Below are positions 31,757-43,775 of a stretch of DNA of 64,000 nt, piece by piece. Each line of letters begins with the position of its first letter. The first letter of the stretch is position 1. The notes beneath the pieces are model-generated. The model did not search any database. It was not told where the DNA came from and saw nothing but the letters and a program-made list of their open reading frames with translations. The stretch comes from Takashimella koratensis (Eukaryota; Basidiomycota; Tremellomycetes; Trichosporonales; Tetragoniomycetaceae). The translations under genes were made by a program, and so were the position numbers. Location: contig BCKT01000004.1 of NCBI GenBank assembly GCA_003116875.1, positions 190,845 through 254,844 of the forward strand, given 5' to 3'.

Positions 31757-34135
31757 TCACCTCGCTGCCATGACTTTCTGCCCCGCACCAGTCGCCTCGG
31801 CACCTGGTGCCCCAGGCTTTCCTTTACCCGGCCTAGTCCTCTCCATCGCTGGGTCGTAAACAAAGTCCATCGACTTTCGATCACTCGCCACCAACCTTGC
31901 CCACTCGAGGTACAGCCTAAACACGTAGGCCGTCATATCCACCTGTCTCCAATATGTCATCGACCATTCCCTGCCTGCCTTTGCGATCTCTCGGGCGAGG
32001 TTGGACTCGCCTCCTTCGCCAGTGAGGTTCCCACGGAAGAAAGTGACAAGGTCGTAAAGGTCCGAGTAGTCGACTTGGAGAGGGATATAGTGCACCCAAG
32101 GTTGGATACGATCTTGCCACCATTCAGGCATGATGGTTGATTTGAAGACGAGGGACCCGGAAGTGAGGAGACGTTGGAATCGAGCGGACCAAGCATTTCC
32201 ATCGACATCGACGACATATTTGTAATTGAAGGCGGCATCGTGTGTCATCTGAGGGCCAAAGACGTATTCGTTGGCCAGAGCATCGCAGGTCCCGTCGGCC
32301 ACGTCACATTGGATTGGTTTGCCAGTGAACGCAATGTCGAGATAGAACTTGTTTGCTTCGGCAAGGGTCACGTCGTTGGCCAAGCGTTGAAGCGAGTCGC
32401 CACGCTTCATCGTCTTGGGAGCGGGAAGGACCGTTGCGTTCCCATCTTTCGTCGTCGCCTGCCTGTTGAGCCTCAGTCGGTGCGAGTTGCGCCATGTTGT
32501 GGCTTCGCTAAAGTATCCACCGGTGTTTGATCCGCGCCACATGACGCGGTTCTCTGTCCGATCTTCCCATGGTTTGTTCGGCAAGTTGGTCATCCACTGT
32601 TCAGTAGGGACACCGAGGACGTCGGCGTGGAGGGAGGTCTTGGAGAGACAGAAGATGGGCATGAGTGGGCCCACGGCTGGGTTCTTGCCGGAAAGGAAAC
32701 CGTGGATGGGGACGAGGTCTGGGTGGGCGCAAATGTTCATGAGGTGGTCGTGGGACGCGATGAACGTCTTGGCGGCGAGACCGGTGACAGAGCGCGGAGC
32801 AAAGCGATCGTACGAGTGGATCGGAGCGGACTGGGGGCACATAGCAGTCCATCCTCGACGGGACAAGTCGAGCTCCCAATCAGGGTCGATATCTGCGTGG
32901 TCAGAGGTGTGCTAAGATGGATACTCACACTCTCCATCAATGACATGGTCAAGAAGTTCGTGCCTGTGGCCATGGGAAATCAAGACGCTCGGTGTGTCGT
33001 GTACGGTGTAGACAGCGGAAAAGTCTCCAATGTGCTTTGCGACAGGTCGAAGAAGCTTGAGCTGACCCTCTAGGCGCTCGTCAGCGCCTGAAATCTCTTT
33101 GCCGTTGAATGTAGAAGAGGTTCGGATTGACCCGTGGCTGACGCGGATCGTGTAGGTGTCGCGGGATTGGGAAGCAGCTTCGATCCGCGCGTTCAGGTCG
33201 CGAGGGCTCAGAGCGCGGAAAGGGCGAAGGTCGGTATCGATTTGGTCGTATTCGTCTGGCATTTGGACGTCGTTGTCACTAAGGATGTTAGAGATTGCAG
33301 GCACGCGGGAGACTCACCAAATCCATTCCCACCACTTGTCAAAGCCCTTGGGCGGTGGGCGGCCGTACCTGCGCTTGTACTCGTCGACAGCTTCTTTGAG
33401 CGTCGTGCTCTGTCTATCGAGTTTCTCGTCCCACGCTTCTCGTGCGTCTCGGATGAGCTGATAGATTGGGTGCATTTTGCTCGCGGGGTTGACGCGGAGA
33501 AGGCCGTTGTGGATTTCGTGGTCGGGTATCGAACGAGAGAGGATCTGGGGCGGGAGAGATGCTCGGCTGCCCTCGGCTGCTTTGCGAGAGTGGAGGGGTT
33601 TGGGAGCACGTTTGCTACCTGAACGCGCCATGTCGCCAATGTTGTTCAACACGGAGAGGAACTTGGTGGACGTGGTTGGGAGCTGCCTCGACGCGCTGAT
33701 GGAGAGTAACGGCCGTGCTACGAAGAAGTAAAGCAAGGCGAAGCCGACGAAGACCATGAACATGCGTCGGCGTCGTGGAAGACGCAGGGAGAGTCGAGAG
33801 CGAGACACGGCCGGGGATCTCGACTTGTGGTCATTTCTGACACCTGGCGGGGGAGTGGATGGTCGAGCAGGCTCGGTAGTGGGCGTGTCGATCAGCCCGC
33901 CTAGGTTCTTGACATAGGTCCATGATGATGTGAGGGCGGAGAGGCGCAGAGATGCCGATCCACTGGGAGCGGGGCCTTGGCGGTAGGACGAGAGTTGAGC
34001 TCGATGCCGATCGTTGACGGCGCGCGTGGGGCTGTCTGGGGTGCCGGGGCTGTCGGGGATGTCGACGAGCCGCTTGGACGTGTTGCCGACGCTCGGCGAG
34101 TCGGGCGGTTGGAATGTGGTGGGTCGGAGGGACAT
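31757..34135 (-). CDS. CAP10-like GT90 glycosyltransferase
   Basis: Three exons (34135-33318, 33278-32929, 32892-31757) encode 767 aa. Type II topology: a Ser/Pro-rich cytosolic tail, a basic RRRR then one transmembrane anchor (about 125-145), a stem, and a luminal GT90 domain. Family features include RPPPKGFDKWWEW, CPQSAP, ENRVMWRGSNTGGYF, YVVDVDGNAWSARFQRLLTSGSLVFKSTIMPEWW and VHYIPLQVDYSDL. The family includes Cryptococcus CAP10 and xylosyltransferase CXT1 of capsule and glycan synthesis. Golgi location is inferred from topology, and donor and acceptor sugars are unknown. Several fungi have many copies, so orthology cannot be given. Confidence 0.9.
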
Positions 34136-35340
34136 GGTCGTGGACGAGTTAGAGGTGGAGGTGGGGCAAAGTCAAGATGAGAGATGGAGGGAGCACCGCA
34201 CTCGTTGGTATGGAGAAGAGTTGGATAGACGATAAACTCTAGAGTCCAGATGTGATGGGAACGTGCGAGATTCGGGAATGGGATCCCACGGTGCCGAGCA
34301 ACGGGAGGGGCGGATCTTCTTGTGACGAGGTTTTATGGGCTACTAATCATCAGGCGAGAGGTCTCTCGTAACTCTGGGCGGGATGGAGAACCAGATGAGT
34401 GGGAAAGGGTAAGGGTTGGTGAAAAGGGAGGGGAAACCGGCGCTGTTCCAAGCCGAGCAATGGGTGAGAAGTGAGGGCCAGTGGAGGAGGGGTGAAGAGC
34501 TATTTTCCGCGAATGGTAATCCCAGGAACCCGGGGGTTTTGAGGAGGTATGAGGTATGAGGTGATAAGAGGGATATGGTGGTAAAGAGTGATAGAGGATG
34601 AGGTCGTGGATGATCAAGTCGATGGATGTTGATGTCGATGGAGGAAATCAAGTTTGACTGACAGGGGGTCCTTTGAGTTTGATTGAATGGTGTGATGTAC
34701 TGATGGGATGATGGGACCTACCCGATCAAACCAGTCCGTGCCATCCTTTCGCTTCTGGCGTGTCTCAAGGGTCAGGGAAGGGCGCAATCATTTTGTGTGT
34801 GTGTGTGTGTGTGTGTGCGTGCATTCACCGGCGTCCCGAGGCATCTCTCATCCGCTTTCTCGCCAACCTCTTGCATCCTCGAGCCAGTCACCTTGCGTGT
34901 GTGTGGGAATGTGGACCAGTGTGAGACAGGTACCGACCATCCCCTTGTCCCGAATGCAGCGAAAATCCACCAGCCAAGCATCGGGGTACCCCTCAGGGTC
35001 CACGTCCCGTTGATCCGCAATCCTTAACAGGGGGAAATCCAAAAAGCCACGTCAAGTCGGTGTCCTTTTACTGCAGACGCACTGTATATCCCACTGACCC
35101 CGTCATGATCCCGTCGCAGCAGACTCCTTGCCTGCGCACCCGAGTCCTTGGCTTATACATGTCCCAACCCGCCTCACGCTCGTGCAGATCGTCATACTGA
35201 CGACTTGGGTTGGCTGATAGATTTGCTTCCGTCCACGGCTCCGAAAAAAAAATCAACGAATGGCGTCGTTTTTTGCGGCGTCAAAGCTTTACCGTAAACT
35301 CCATCCTCCACTTTCATCGTTTACCCAACTTAACCCAGCA
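34136..35340. other. Divergent intergenic region, GT90 gene and HOM6
   Basis: 1.2 kb holding a GT dinucleotide microsatellite and no supported gene. An in-frame ATG at 35260 lies upstream of the preferred HOM6 start. Confidence 0.45.
34794..34817 (+). repeat. TG dinucleotide microsatellite, about 12 units
   Basis: A perfect alternating TG run of about 24 bp in the GT90/HOM6 intergenic region. Confidence 0.9.
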
Positions 35341-36631
35341 ATGTCCGCTCCTGCTCGCCGTGTCCCCGTCGCGCTCGTTGGTGTTGGTGGCGTTGGCGCT
35401 GCCATCCTCTCGCAACTCCTGTCCCCTCCTCTGTCGTCCAAATTCAACCTCGTCCTCATTGCCAACTCTCGCCAATCCCTCTCTCTCCCTCTCGCCTCGG
35501 GCTCGTCTGTCACCCCGGCCAACTTCCTCCCGATTCTCGAGCAGCATGGATCGCCCCTTGACCTCCCCTCGGTCATCTCGGTGCTCGCAACTCACCCGGA
35601 TGCACCGGGAGTCTTGATCGACTCGACCGGCTCCGACGTCGTCCCCAACCTCTACCCCACCGTCCTCGCTATGGGTGTTCACGTTGTCACCCCCAACAAG
35701 AAGGGCTTCAGCGGCAAAGAGACTCTCTACAAGGCCATCACCGACGCCGCTTGGCCCAACTCGACTGCTACTGCCTACGGCGAGAGCACGGTCGGTGCCG
35801 GTCTGCCGATCCTTCAAACCCTCAAGGACCTCGTGGGTACCGGTGACGAGATCCAGAAGATTGAGGGTGTGTTCTCGGGAACGCTTAGCTACATCTTCAA
35901 CGAGTACAGCAAGGCTGGCGGAAGCGAGGTCGCGTTTTCGGAAGTGGTCAAGGTTGCCAAGGACCTTGGTTACACTGTGAGTGGATGAAGAGATGAAGGA
36001 AGCTGTTCCCTTTGCCCGCTAACTGGTTGTAGGAGCCCGACCCGCGTGACGACCTCTCCGGCACCGACGTTGCTCGCAAACTCACCATTCTCTCTCGTCT
36101 CGTCCCCACCTCCCCATCCCTCCCCGAGGGCTACGCCTCCGTCCCTACCCAGTCTCTCGTCCCCCCCGCGCTCGCCGACGCAAGCAGCAAGGAGGACTAC
36201 CTCTCCCGCCTCGCCGAGGGCGACGAATACTTTGCCAAAATTCGCGCTGAGGCTCAGGCAGAGGGCAAGGTTGTGCGATACGTCGGCGTCATCGATCTCG
36301 TTGAGGGCAAGGTCGAGGCAAGGTTGGAAAAGTACCCGGCCGACCACGCGTTTGCGACCGCGCTTAAGGGGTCCGACAACATTATCTCGTTCCACACGAA
36401 GAGGTACTCGCCCCGTCCGCTTATCATTCAGGGAGCGGGCGCTGGTGCTGATGTCACCGCTATGGGATGCACCGTGAGTCAGAGGTTCATTGAGAGATCG
36501 TCGTTCGACTGGCTCTATTCTTCATCCCCCTCCCCGACCTTACATCGGGCTTTAGACCAGAGGATTGAAACTGACCTCCTTAGTCTGACTTGCTGAAAAT
36601 CTACGAGCGTCTCACCACTCGCCGTGTTTAA
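35341..36631 (+). CDS. HOM6: Homoserine dehydrogenase
   Basis: Reduces aspartate semialdehyde to homoserine with NAD(P)H, the branch leading to threonine and methionine. Three exons (35341-35976, 36033-36473, 36584-36631) give 374 aa, near the 359 of yeast. The Rossmann loop GVGGVG lies at residues 14-19. The catalytic and substrate region follows: [71 protein letters not shown], then QGAGAGADVTAMGC and C-terminal KIYERL. The start at 35341 gives the normal length. A further in-frame ATG at 35260 would add 27 residues. The last exon is 16 codons. No ACT domain, as expected for the monofunctional fungal enzyme. Confidence 0.95.
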
Positions 36632-38651
36632 GGCAAGGCCAAAAACGACCGAGATACAAAGTGGAAAGGAGGACGAAGCGTGGAAGAAACGTACGAGAAG
36701 CAGCAGAATACCAAGAATATCGTCGAGTAGTGTCCAGTGAAACGAGAGATGAGCACAAGCGGTTTGTAGTAACTCATTGTGCGATCGGTGGCTGGCGGGG
36801 ATTGCCATCGGATTCCGGTTCGGCTCATACGCCCTAGTCGTGATCCGCCTCGTTCCGCGGAAACACTATCATTTCACATTGCACCACATTCCTGATACAG
36901 GCAGCGCATCACTATCGCGATTATACATTCCAGCCAATGCATGTGTACCGTAACTTTGGCTCGCGGAAGTATTTCGATCAGTTTTGGGAGGAATGACGTT
37001 TGAGCACGTTGTGAGGGACCAGAGGGGCTAGGAGGTACCTGGTGACCATCGCCTTGGTTGATTGCCCCTTGCCCCTAGCGATCGACTCGGGATCTCATAG
37101 AGTGTAAGTTGGAATCACTGCGTGTTTCCCACGTTGGCCAGTACGTGCGCGACGAATCTGAGGTTTCTGACGCGTTGACGCCTCCCCGAGGGTCATCCTG
37201 GCCGAAGGGGACGTGGAACGTTGTAGAAGACAGGTCGTGGCGATCCTTGCACCTCGTGATGCTAGGTGACCTGGTATGACCCGGCGACCGACACGCATTC
37301 GAGGGAAAGGGCTCGCTTGGAGCAAGGGCAAGGAACGAGTGGAGCGGTAAACGAGAGCTACTCACTGATAGTCTTGATTTAGAGTTTAGGCGGGAAGGAA
37401 GCCGAATAGCGCGACCGCGGGGAAAAAACAAGAACTCAGGTGAGGTCAACCTCCTCCACTGATGAATGAATTGGTAGAAATCCGACGTGTACCTAGATGG
37501 CGTGCGAGTCACGAGTAGCGGGAGGTAGAGGAGCAGATCTCTCGTCTACCACGGCTCTCAAACGTCGTCCCTCGTCCCTCACCCCTTGGTTTGGTTAATG
37601 TCGAGTCGAGTCGACCCCACCCAAACTCGTGGAAGCAAAGTCTAGTCTGGGGCCTTGCAGGAGAAAGCGGGTGACAATACTTTCGTAATGGGTCGCCTAT
37701 CAATGAAGAGACCGAGTGCCCGTCGGACAGCGGGTACCGTTGAGATATGGGTGCCGTTGAAGGGGATCCAGGAGGCAGCGTCGTACTCAAGCAAATCAGA
37801 GCATGCATGCTGCACCCCGGCCTGAGCATGATGGCATCAGAGGATGACCCAGAGACCGTTGGGGATATGGCGCCATTGGACTAGCTGCCTTGCCTTGTTA
37901 CTCCTAATTCGCATCCGCGCCCTGGCGACTCACTCGAGCCGCTCGCTCGGGGTCTCGCTCGGTATCGTAGCTGTTCCGCAGCAAGGTTGAAGTGTACCTC
38001 TATACCACCGACTCGACTCGGAGGCCCAAAGCCTACGCCAGCTTACGCCTGCCCGACCCTGGGATTACCCTTGCCCGGACCCGACGCCGAGCTGCTGTGT
38101 GTGCCCTGCGGCCTGCATCCAACAACAAATCGACACCTAAAATTGTGCCCTCGTCTACCGCGGCGCACCACCCAAGCAAGCATTGCACGATACCAACTGA
38201 TCTCTCTTTCTCTCTCTTTCACTCTCTCTCACTCTCTATCACTCTCTCCCACTCGTACTCACCACCCTCACCGACACCGACACACCTCGTCACCAAATGT
38301 CCACCGCGGGTGGCCCTATATAATCATTTACACGTTACCCGTCCTTTGCACCCACGGATCGCGGATCATCGCATCTTACGAAAACATTCAGCTTCTCGGC
38401 ACCGCCGCGACGACACGGCAGTCGCTCGGCCCCCGGCCATCCTCTACCTTTCTTCGTCTCACCTTTGCATCCTATTCCCTCTTTACTTTAACGGAGTCGG
38501 CGCATCCTTGCATCGCACCACCCATCCTTGCATCCAAGTTCCCACGACTCACATCGCATCCGTCACTGCGCCGGATTCACCGACGGATTGCTCCTCCATC
38601 ACTAGGACAAAGTTTGCGCTAGCATTATCGCATCCTCGCTTATAATCAATC
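36632..38651. other. 2-kb intergenic region before the Zn2Cys6 gene
   Basis: 3' flank of HOM6 and a long CT/CA-rich presumed leader (about 38.1-38.65 kb, CTCTCT runs at about 38200-38250) with TATATAAT near 38317. Long frames in the leader start with TTG or GTG rather than ATG and are not credited. Confidence 0.5.
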
Positions 38652-41600
38652 ATGAACGGCGCCCACGGCCTCCCGCAGACATACATCCCCATGTCCTCGA
38701 GCGACTCGTGGGAACCCTCATCTTCTTACCCCAACGGCAACTCTGCCCAGGGCGCTGGCCCTTCGCACGGGGCCAACGGGGCCGACGGTCTCCCCTCTCA
38801 CCCAATCCCCCAACTACCTGATAGCTATGGATACATGTACGACCCCTCCACGCAGATCAATTTCAACGACTTTCTCGACGTGGGCGAAGACGATGGTGGC
38901 GAGATGGATTTGGGAGGGGTGATGGAGAATGATATGTGGATGAGTGACAACGAGTACGCGGCGCCTCTGCATCGGGATATGGCAGTGGCCAACGACCTTG
39001 GGATGTTGGGCGCGGCCCCGGGCGCGGCGCTGAAACGTTCGTCTTCGTCATCGGGTGCGTTCCCTAGTCCACCGTCGAACGTGGGGTCGGGTCATTCGAG
39101 CGCACAATCGGACGGTGCTAGTCGTCCTTCGGCCAATCCGACGCAACCCCAGCAGACCGCGGCCTCTGCGACGGGTTTGAAGCGAGGACAGGCGTGTACT
39201 TTTTGTCGCCGCCGCAAGTTACGTTGCACGGGGTTGAAGCCAGCGTGCAGCAACTGCATCAAGTTTAACAAGTCGTGCGAGTACGTTCCGTTCCCGGCCC
39301 CGCCGCCGCGTAAGCCGTCGGGTGCGCAGGCTTCCGAGAAGGCACCGACTTCTGCTGCACCATCTACCCAATCGTCGTCGTCGTCGGTGCCCACTGCACC
39401 AAGCACTGTGCCCCCGCCGACGTCGCAACCCGAAGTCAGGCTAGACAGTTTGGTTGGCCACAGATACCCCATGGTCACGAGCAGTAGCGTCTTCACAAGG
39501 GAACCCTTGCCTGTGCCCGGGTCGAGCAACAGGCCACCAGCGTTCACGCGGCCTGGTGTCGCGGCTGCACCGAGGGCCACGATGACGCCGACAACAACGA
39601 CCCCTATGGCGACAGCTCCAATGGCAACAGCGCCGATGAGTTCGCAACCGAGACAACCACCTGTTCCTCCTCAGCCAATTCATCGGGTCGCATCGCTCTC
39701 TCAACTCGCCAACCAACCTCAACCACAACGGCAATCAACGCTGCCTCAGCAACCAACACTACCTCAGCAACCAACGCTACCTCAGCAACCAACACTACCT
39801 CAGCAAACCGCACCCGCGGTGATACCTGGGATCCCCATGCCAAGCCTCACTGGCATGTCACCGATGTACCAACCCGTCTTCACTGCCAAGGACTATGCCG
39901 TCGCCGCTGCCGCTGCGGGCGTTCAAACTCAGTATGACCCGGCGTCGCTTTACGCCAACCTCGCGCAGACCCTTGGGTCATCATCGTCGTCAGCATCAGC
40001 ATCCGTCTCACCATTGGCCAACGTCGAACAGCCGCAGAGTTTCGGAATGTCCACCGACATGTCGCAGTTCAACGCCCCTTCGGCATTTGCGCAAACGCAA
40101 CAGACCGAGGTGCAGTCAGTGTACACGATGGACCCGGCTACTGGCGCGTGGACGATCACAACCCCACCCATGGCGACAGAGTTCACGTTCCAAGGGATGT
40201 CCCTTGCAAACACGCAAATCCCGTCGCAGGTGAACCCATTGCAAGAAACGCTCAACGCATTCCCTACGCCTAGCCTCGTTCCGTCGACTGATTCACCGCC
40301 AGACGAGCCAATGGGGACTGGAGGTTCAGGGACTGCAGATGGAACACCATCGTCGACTTCGGTTTCGGCTCGGCCACTGGCGTCGTCCATGTACCGCGAG
40401 ACGGCAAGTTTGCACTACGTCGCGGATGTGGATCAGATCGACGGGATCACAGAGCGGTTGGGCGAGTTTTTGTTCAGCCCGAACACGACCAACACGACTG
40501 AGAAGGAGTCGGCGTGGGCAAAACGGCGCAAGGGAGGGTCAAGAGGTAATGGCAATGAGGCGACTGGACAGGTGGCGCGCATGCGGGTGGAATACGACGG
40601 ATTGGTCGATGGGTCAAGAGCACTTTTACTTGACTGTTTCCTCGCGCACGCCAGTCTCTTTTTCCAGATGAGCGTTCCGAGGTTTCGATATCGAATGACA
40701 TTTTCGGACCGACGTCGACCGAGTTTGGCACTGCTCAATGCCATGTACCTCTGGGCGACGAGAATGTCCAACAGCCCGACCATGTCGGAGATGGAGAGCC
40801 ATTTCTTCGAACAAGCGTGCAAGGCGCTGGACGTGTCGACTTCCACGGTGGATCGATTAATCGATGCGGTTCGCGCGGCGATGCTGTTGAGTGCGTATTC
40901 GTATAGCTCAGGCAGGCATCACGAGGGTTGGATCCTGGGAGGAATGGCTGTGAGGCTTGTGTTGTCGTGTGGACTGCACAGGATCAAATCCTGTCGATGG
41001 CAAAAGGAGGAACCGCAGAATCCGTTTTTGAGGAATAGGGTGTTTCTGTTGCCTCCCGCCGAAGACTCGGTGGAACTGGGCGAGCGGATCCATTCGTTCT
41101 GGGCGGTGTTCGCAATCGATCGATGTGGTGCGCTGGCGACGGGTTACCCGGCGGGGATGCGAGACGAGGATATCACGACGCCGTTTGGTCGACCACTTGA
41201 GGATATCAGTTCGGGCAATGTTCGGGCAGAGGACGACGTGACGGTGTTGGATCTTTACCGAGGCGGGATCACCATGGCGAATGACATGCCATACTCGAAT
41301 TGGGTCAAGTGTGTAGCGATCCTCGAACGAGCGTCAAAGTTGTCGTTCCGCGAACCAGACGCCGACTCGCCCTACGCTCGCGCATGGGACCAGTACCGAC
41401 GAAGTATGCACCTCAACCCGATGCAACAACCGCCAGCTCCCAACCTCGACCAGCCAAAATACCGAGTGCCCAAGGACCACCGGGAGACTCAACTCGCCGT
41501 CGACCAACTCGTTGCCAACCTCGGCGACGATGGGATTTTCCCCGTTGACCGCCGTCGACACGCTGAGCAAGATGGTGCACCCGAGCCGATGATCCCATCC

Positions 41601-42083
41601 AACGTCGTGATGCTACACCACCTGATCGCGGCGGTCCACATGGTTCTCAACGACGTCAACAATCTTGAAGCCGAGAACAAAGAGGCCCTGGCAGGAGCGA
41701 GGAAAGCGGTGTTGCTGTTCAGAGCAATGCCGCAGATTCCGTTCACAGATGTCGATGCGTTCATCGTGCTGGTCTGGAGCATGATCGCAAAGGTGTTGAT
41801 CAAGGAGGTGCACCGGTTGAATTTGAAGGGGGATGATGAAGGCGCGCAGGTGGTTAGCGAGGAAGCAGATGTGATTATTGCCGAGATTTCAAGGATCGGG
41901 CAAACCATGCACCTTTCGTAAGTGAAGAGGTGGAATGTGGCTGACCAATGTAGCCGGAGTCAAGCAAAGGCACTCGCAGAGTTGAAAAAGGCATCGTTCG
42001 AGTCTCGTCGACCTGTTGAAGCGGGTGATCCGCCATTCGTCATGCCGGTTTTGCGCAACTTTATGTTCCCCACGCCGATGTAG
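38652..42083 (+). CDS. Zn2Cys6 fungal transcription factor
   Basis: Two exons (38652-41917, 41954-42083; 36-nt intron) encode 1131 aa. The Zn2Cys6 binuclear cluster is complete: C182-x2-C185-x6-C192-x6-C199-x2-C202-x6-C209, followed by a basic/Pro linker. Residues about 210-600 are disordered, with Gln/Pro/Ala tracts, including four LPQQ units at about 363-388. A fungal-specific transcription factor domain spans about 630-1000 (LLDCFLAHASLFFQMSVPRFR, LNAMYLWATRM, HHEGWILGGMAVRLVLSCGLHRI, RIHSFWAVFAIDRCGALATGYP). It probably binds CGG-type sites in the nucleus. The regulated pathway is unknown, and the closest neighbour (HOM6) is not evidence. Convergent with FEX, 265 bp away. Confidence 0.92.
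39735..39806 (+). repeat. 18-bp coding minisatellite (PTLPQQ units)
   Basis: Four tandem 18-bp units within the Zn2Cys6 gene, each encoding P/S-T-L-P-Q-Q, with a few silent differences. A likely site of repeat-number variation in the disordered, Gln-rich part of the factor. Confidence 0.85.
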
Positions 42084-42348
42084 CGACTGCTCATTGGCGT
42101 GAGCGCTGTTTGAGTCTGGTCTATTCACTCGACTCTCACCATCCCCATTACCTAACCAGTATCATAGGACGCCTCAAAGAGTGACATTACTGTATTACTT
42201 ATCCATGCTATCAATGCAATTATAGTATCGTGGGGTTACCTCTATTTGATGTTGCTACAGATGTTTAATCCACTGGAGGAGCTCTCTCAACCTCATTGGG
42301 TATCGGTATTGATGCTCCCCAAACGTTTTTCGCCATTCAACTGCTGCC

Positions 42349-43775
42349 TCATGCCGATCCTGCACACACAGCACCTAGTCCCTCGCCCCATCCTGTCCCG
42401 CCGACAATGGCGAGGACGAACAAGTGGCCCAGGATGACCGAGGTGAACAGGTACACCCACTTTGCCTTCCACCCTTTAATCGCGCGCATCTCGACCACAA
42501 ACGTCGAAACCGTTGTGAGGCACCCACAGAACCCCTGCTGAATTGCGTAAAGAGCGTCACATCTCGTTGCTGAGCTGTACTGACCCGGTCGACGCTGGGC
42601 GGCAAACGCGCCAGCGATGAGGAGGGTCCCGATCATGTTAACGAGAAAGGTTCCGAGTGGGAATCGATCGATGAACCGGGGTTTGGTGTTGATTCGTGAC
42701 GAGGCGAAACGAATCATCGCGCCTGGTGGGGAGAGAAGGATGGCGAAGACAGCGTCATGGCGCCATGCAGACGGGGCGAGGAAGTAGATGAGTAACGCGG
42801 CGAGGTAGGTGAGGGCTGCTGATGAGAGCGCGATGATATCGAGCCAGGGAGTGACGCTGAGCTGTCGCCGTTTGGTGGGGGAGGAGGAAGACGAAGGGGA
42901 TGAGGTAGCCGCAGCGGGGGATTCGGCTTTGGAGTTGGGGTCGTCTTGCCGCCGAGAGTGGGCGGGGCGAGGGAGATGAGGAAGGATTCCGGCCATGTGT
43001 TCACCGAGGAACAGGCATGCCATGGAGATTGCGAATGTGGAGAAAGAGTATGCAAGGCCGTCAACGGTCTAGAGGAGGTTAGTTGGTGTTGAGTGGGGTG
43101 AAAGGAGACCTACGTCGTGGAGGCCCTTGCGGTTAAAGTCGTCAAAGTTGGAGAACGATTCGTAGCTCTCCAACATCCAAGACGAGAACGTCGTCACAGA
43201 CCCGGCGATACCCGTGGTAAGAAAGGTGTATAGCGGGGGGTATCTGCCAGGCGGTCAGCGAGAGAGTTACGAGAGTAGAGGACTGTGCACAGCCACTCAC
43301 ATCCAAGTGATCTGATTCTTTCGTGCCAGCGAGAGACCCATGACTCCACATCCGACGCCTTGGGCCCAGAGCGTTGGATAAATGACGCTCCCGTCGTCTG
43401 AACTGTATCAGCCAGAGCTCTATAATGGTAAGATAACCCGAGCTCACAGTCGGCAAGCGCTTCTAGACCGAGACGAATCAGCGTCCCGAGCATCGCAGCC
43501 AGTGCAAGAACCGCATAATGCGCCCAGAATCGAAGAACAGTGACTTGCTCAGCTGGCGGTGGGGCGTTGGGTTCTCGCGAGACCGCAGCGACAAGTTCAG
43601 GCGGGTCAGCTCGTTCCGGGTCGGGCGAAGGGAAAGGTTCAGCGGCATCGGTTTGGAGGTGGGAGTTGGCCAGAGGTGGGCTACGTTGGCTAGGATGAGA
43701 GAGACTGCGATGGACCGACTCGTCAAGGGCAGGGGAGGTGTCCTCCCTGTACCCAGCGGGCGATGGTGAGGGCAT
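42349..43775 (-). CDS. FEX1: Fluoride export protein, FEX type
   Basis: Plasma-membrane fluoride channel/exporter. Four exons (43775-43448, 43397-43301, 43243-43114, 43068-42349) give 424 aa. The fungal form is a fused double CrcB protein, and both halves are visible. Half 1: GTLIRLGLEAL, PTLWAQGVGCGVMGL, YTFLTTGIAGSVTTFSSWMLES. Half 2: PPGAMIRF, FPLGTFLVNMIGTLL, QQGFCGCLTTVSTFVVEM. Each half has the Asn/Gly helix break and the T-T-F/S-x-F region that line the pore. An acidic, Pro-rich N-terminus of about 80 residues is not conserved. The first acceptor offers two AGs five bases apart; only the inner one keeps the frame. Confidence 0.93.

Noticed and set aside
37987..38645. Two overlapping frames of over 200 codons upstream of the Zn2Cys6 gene
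   Set aside because: They begin with TTG/GTG in a CT-rich leader, are low-complexity and show no domain. Most likely 5' UTR.
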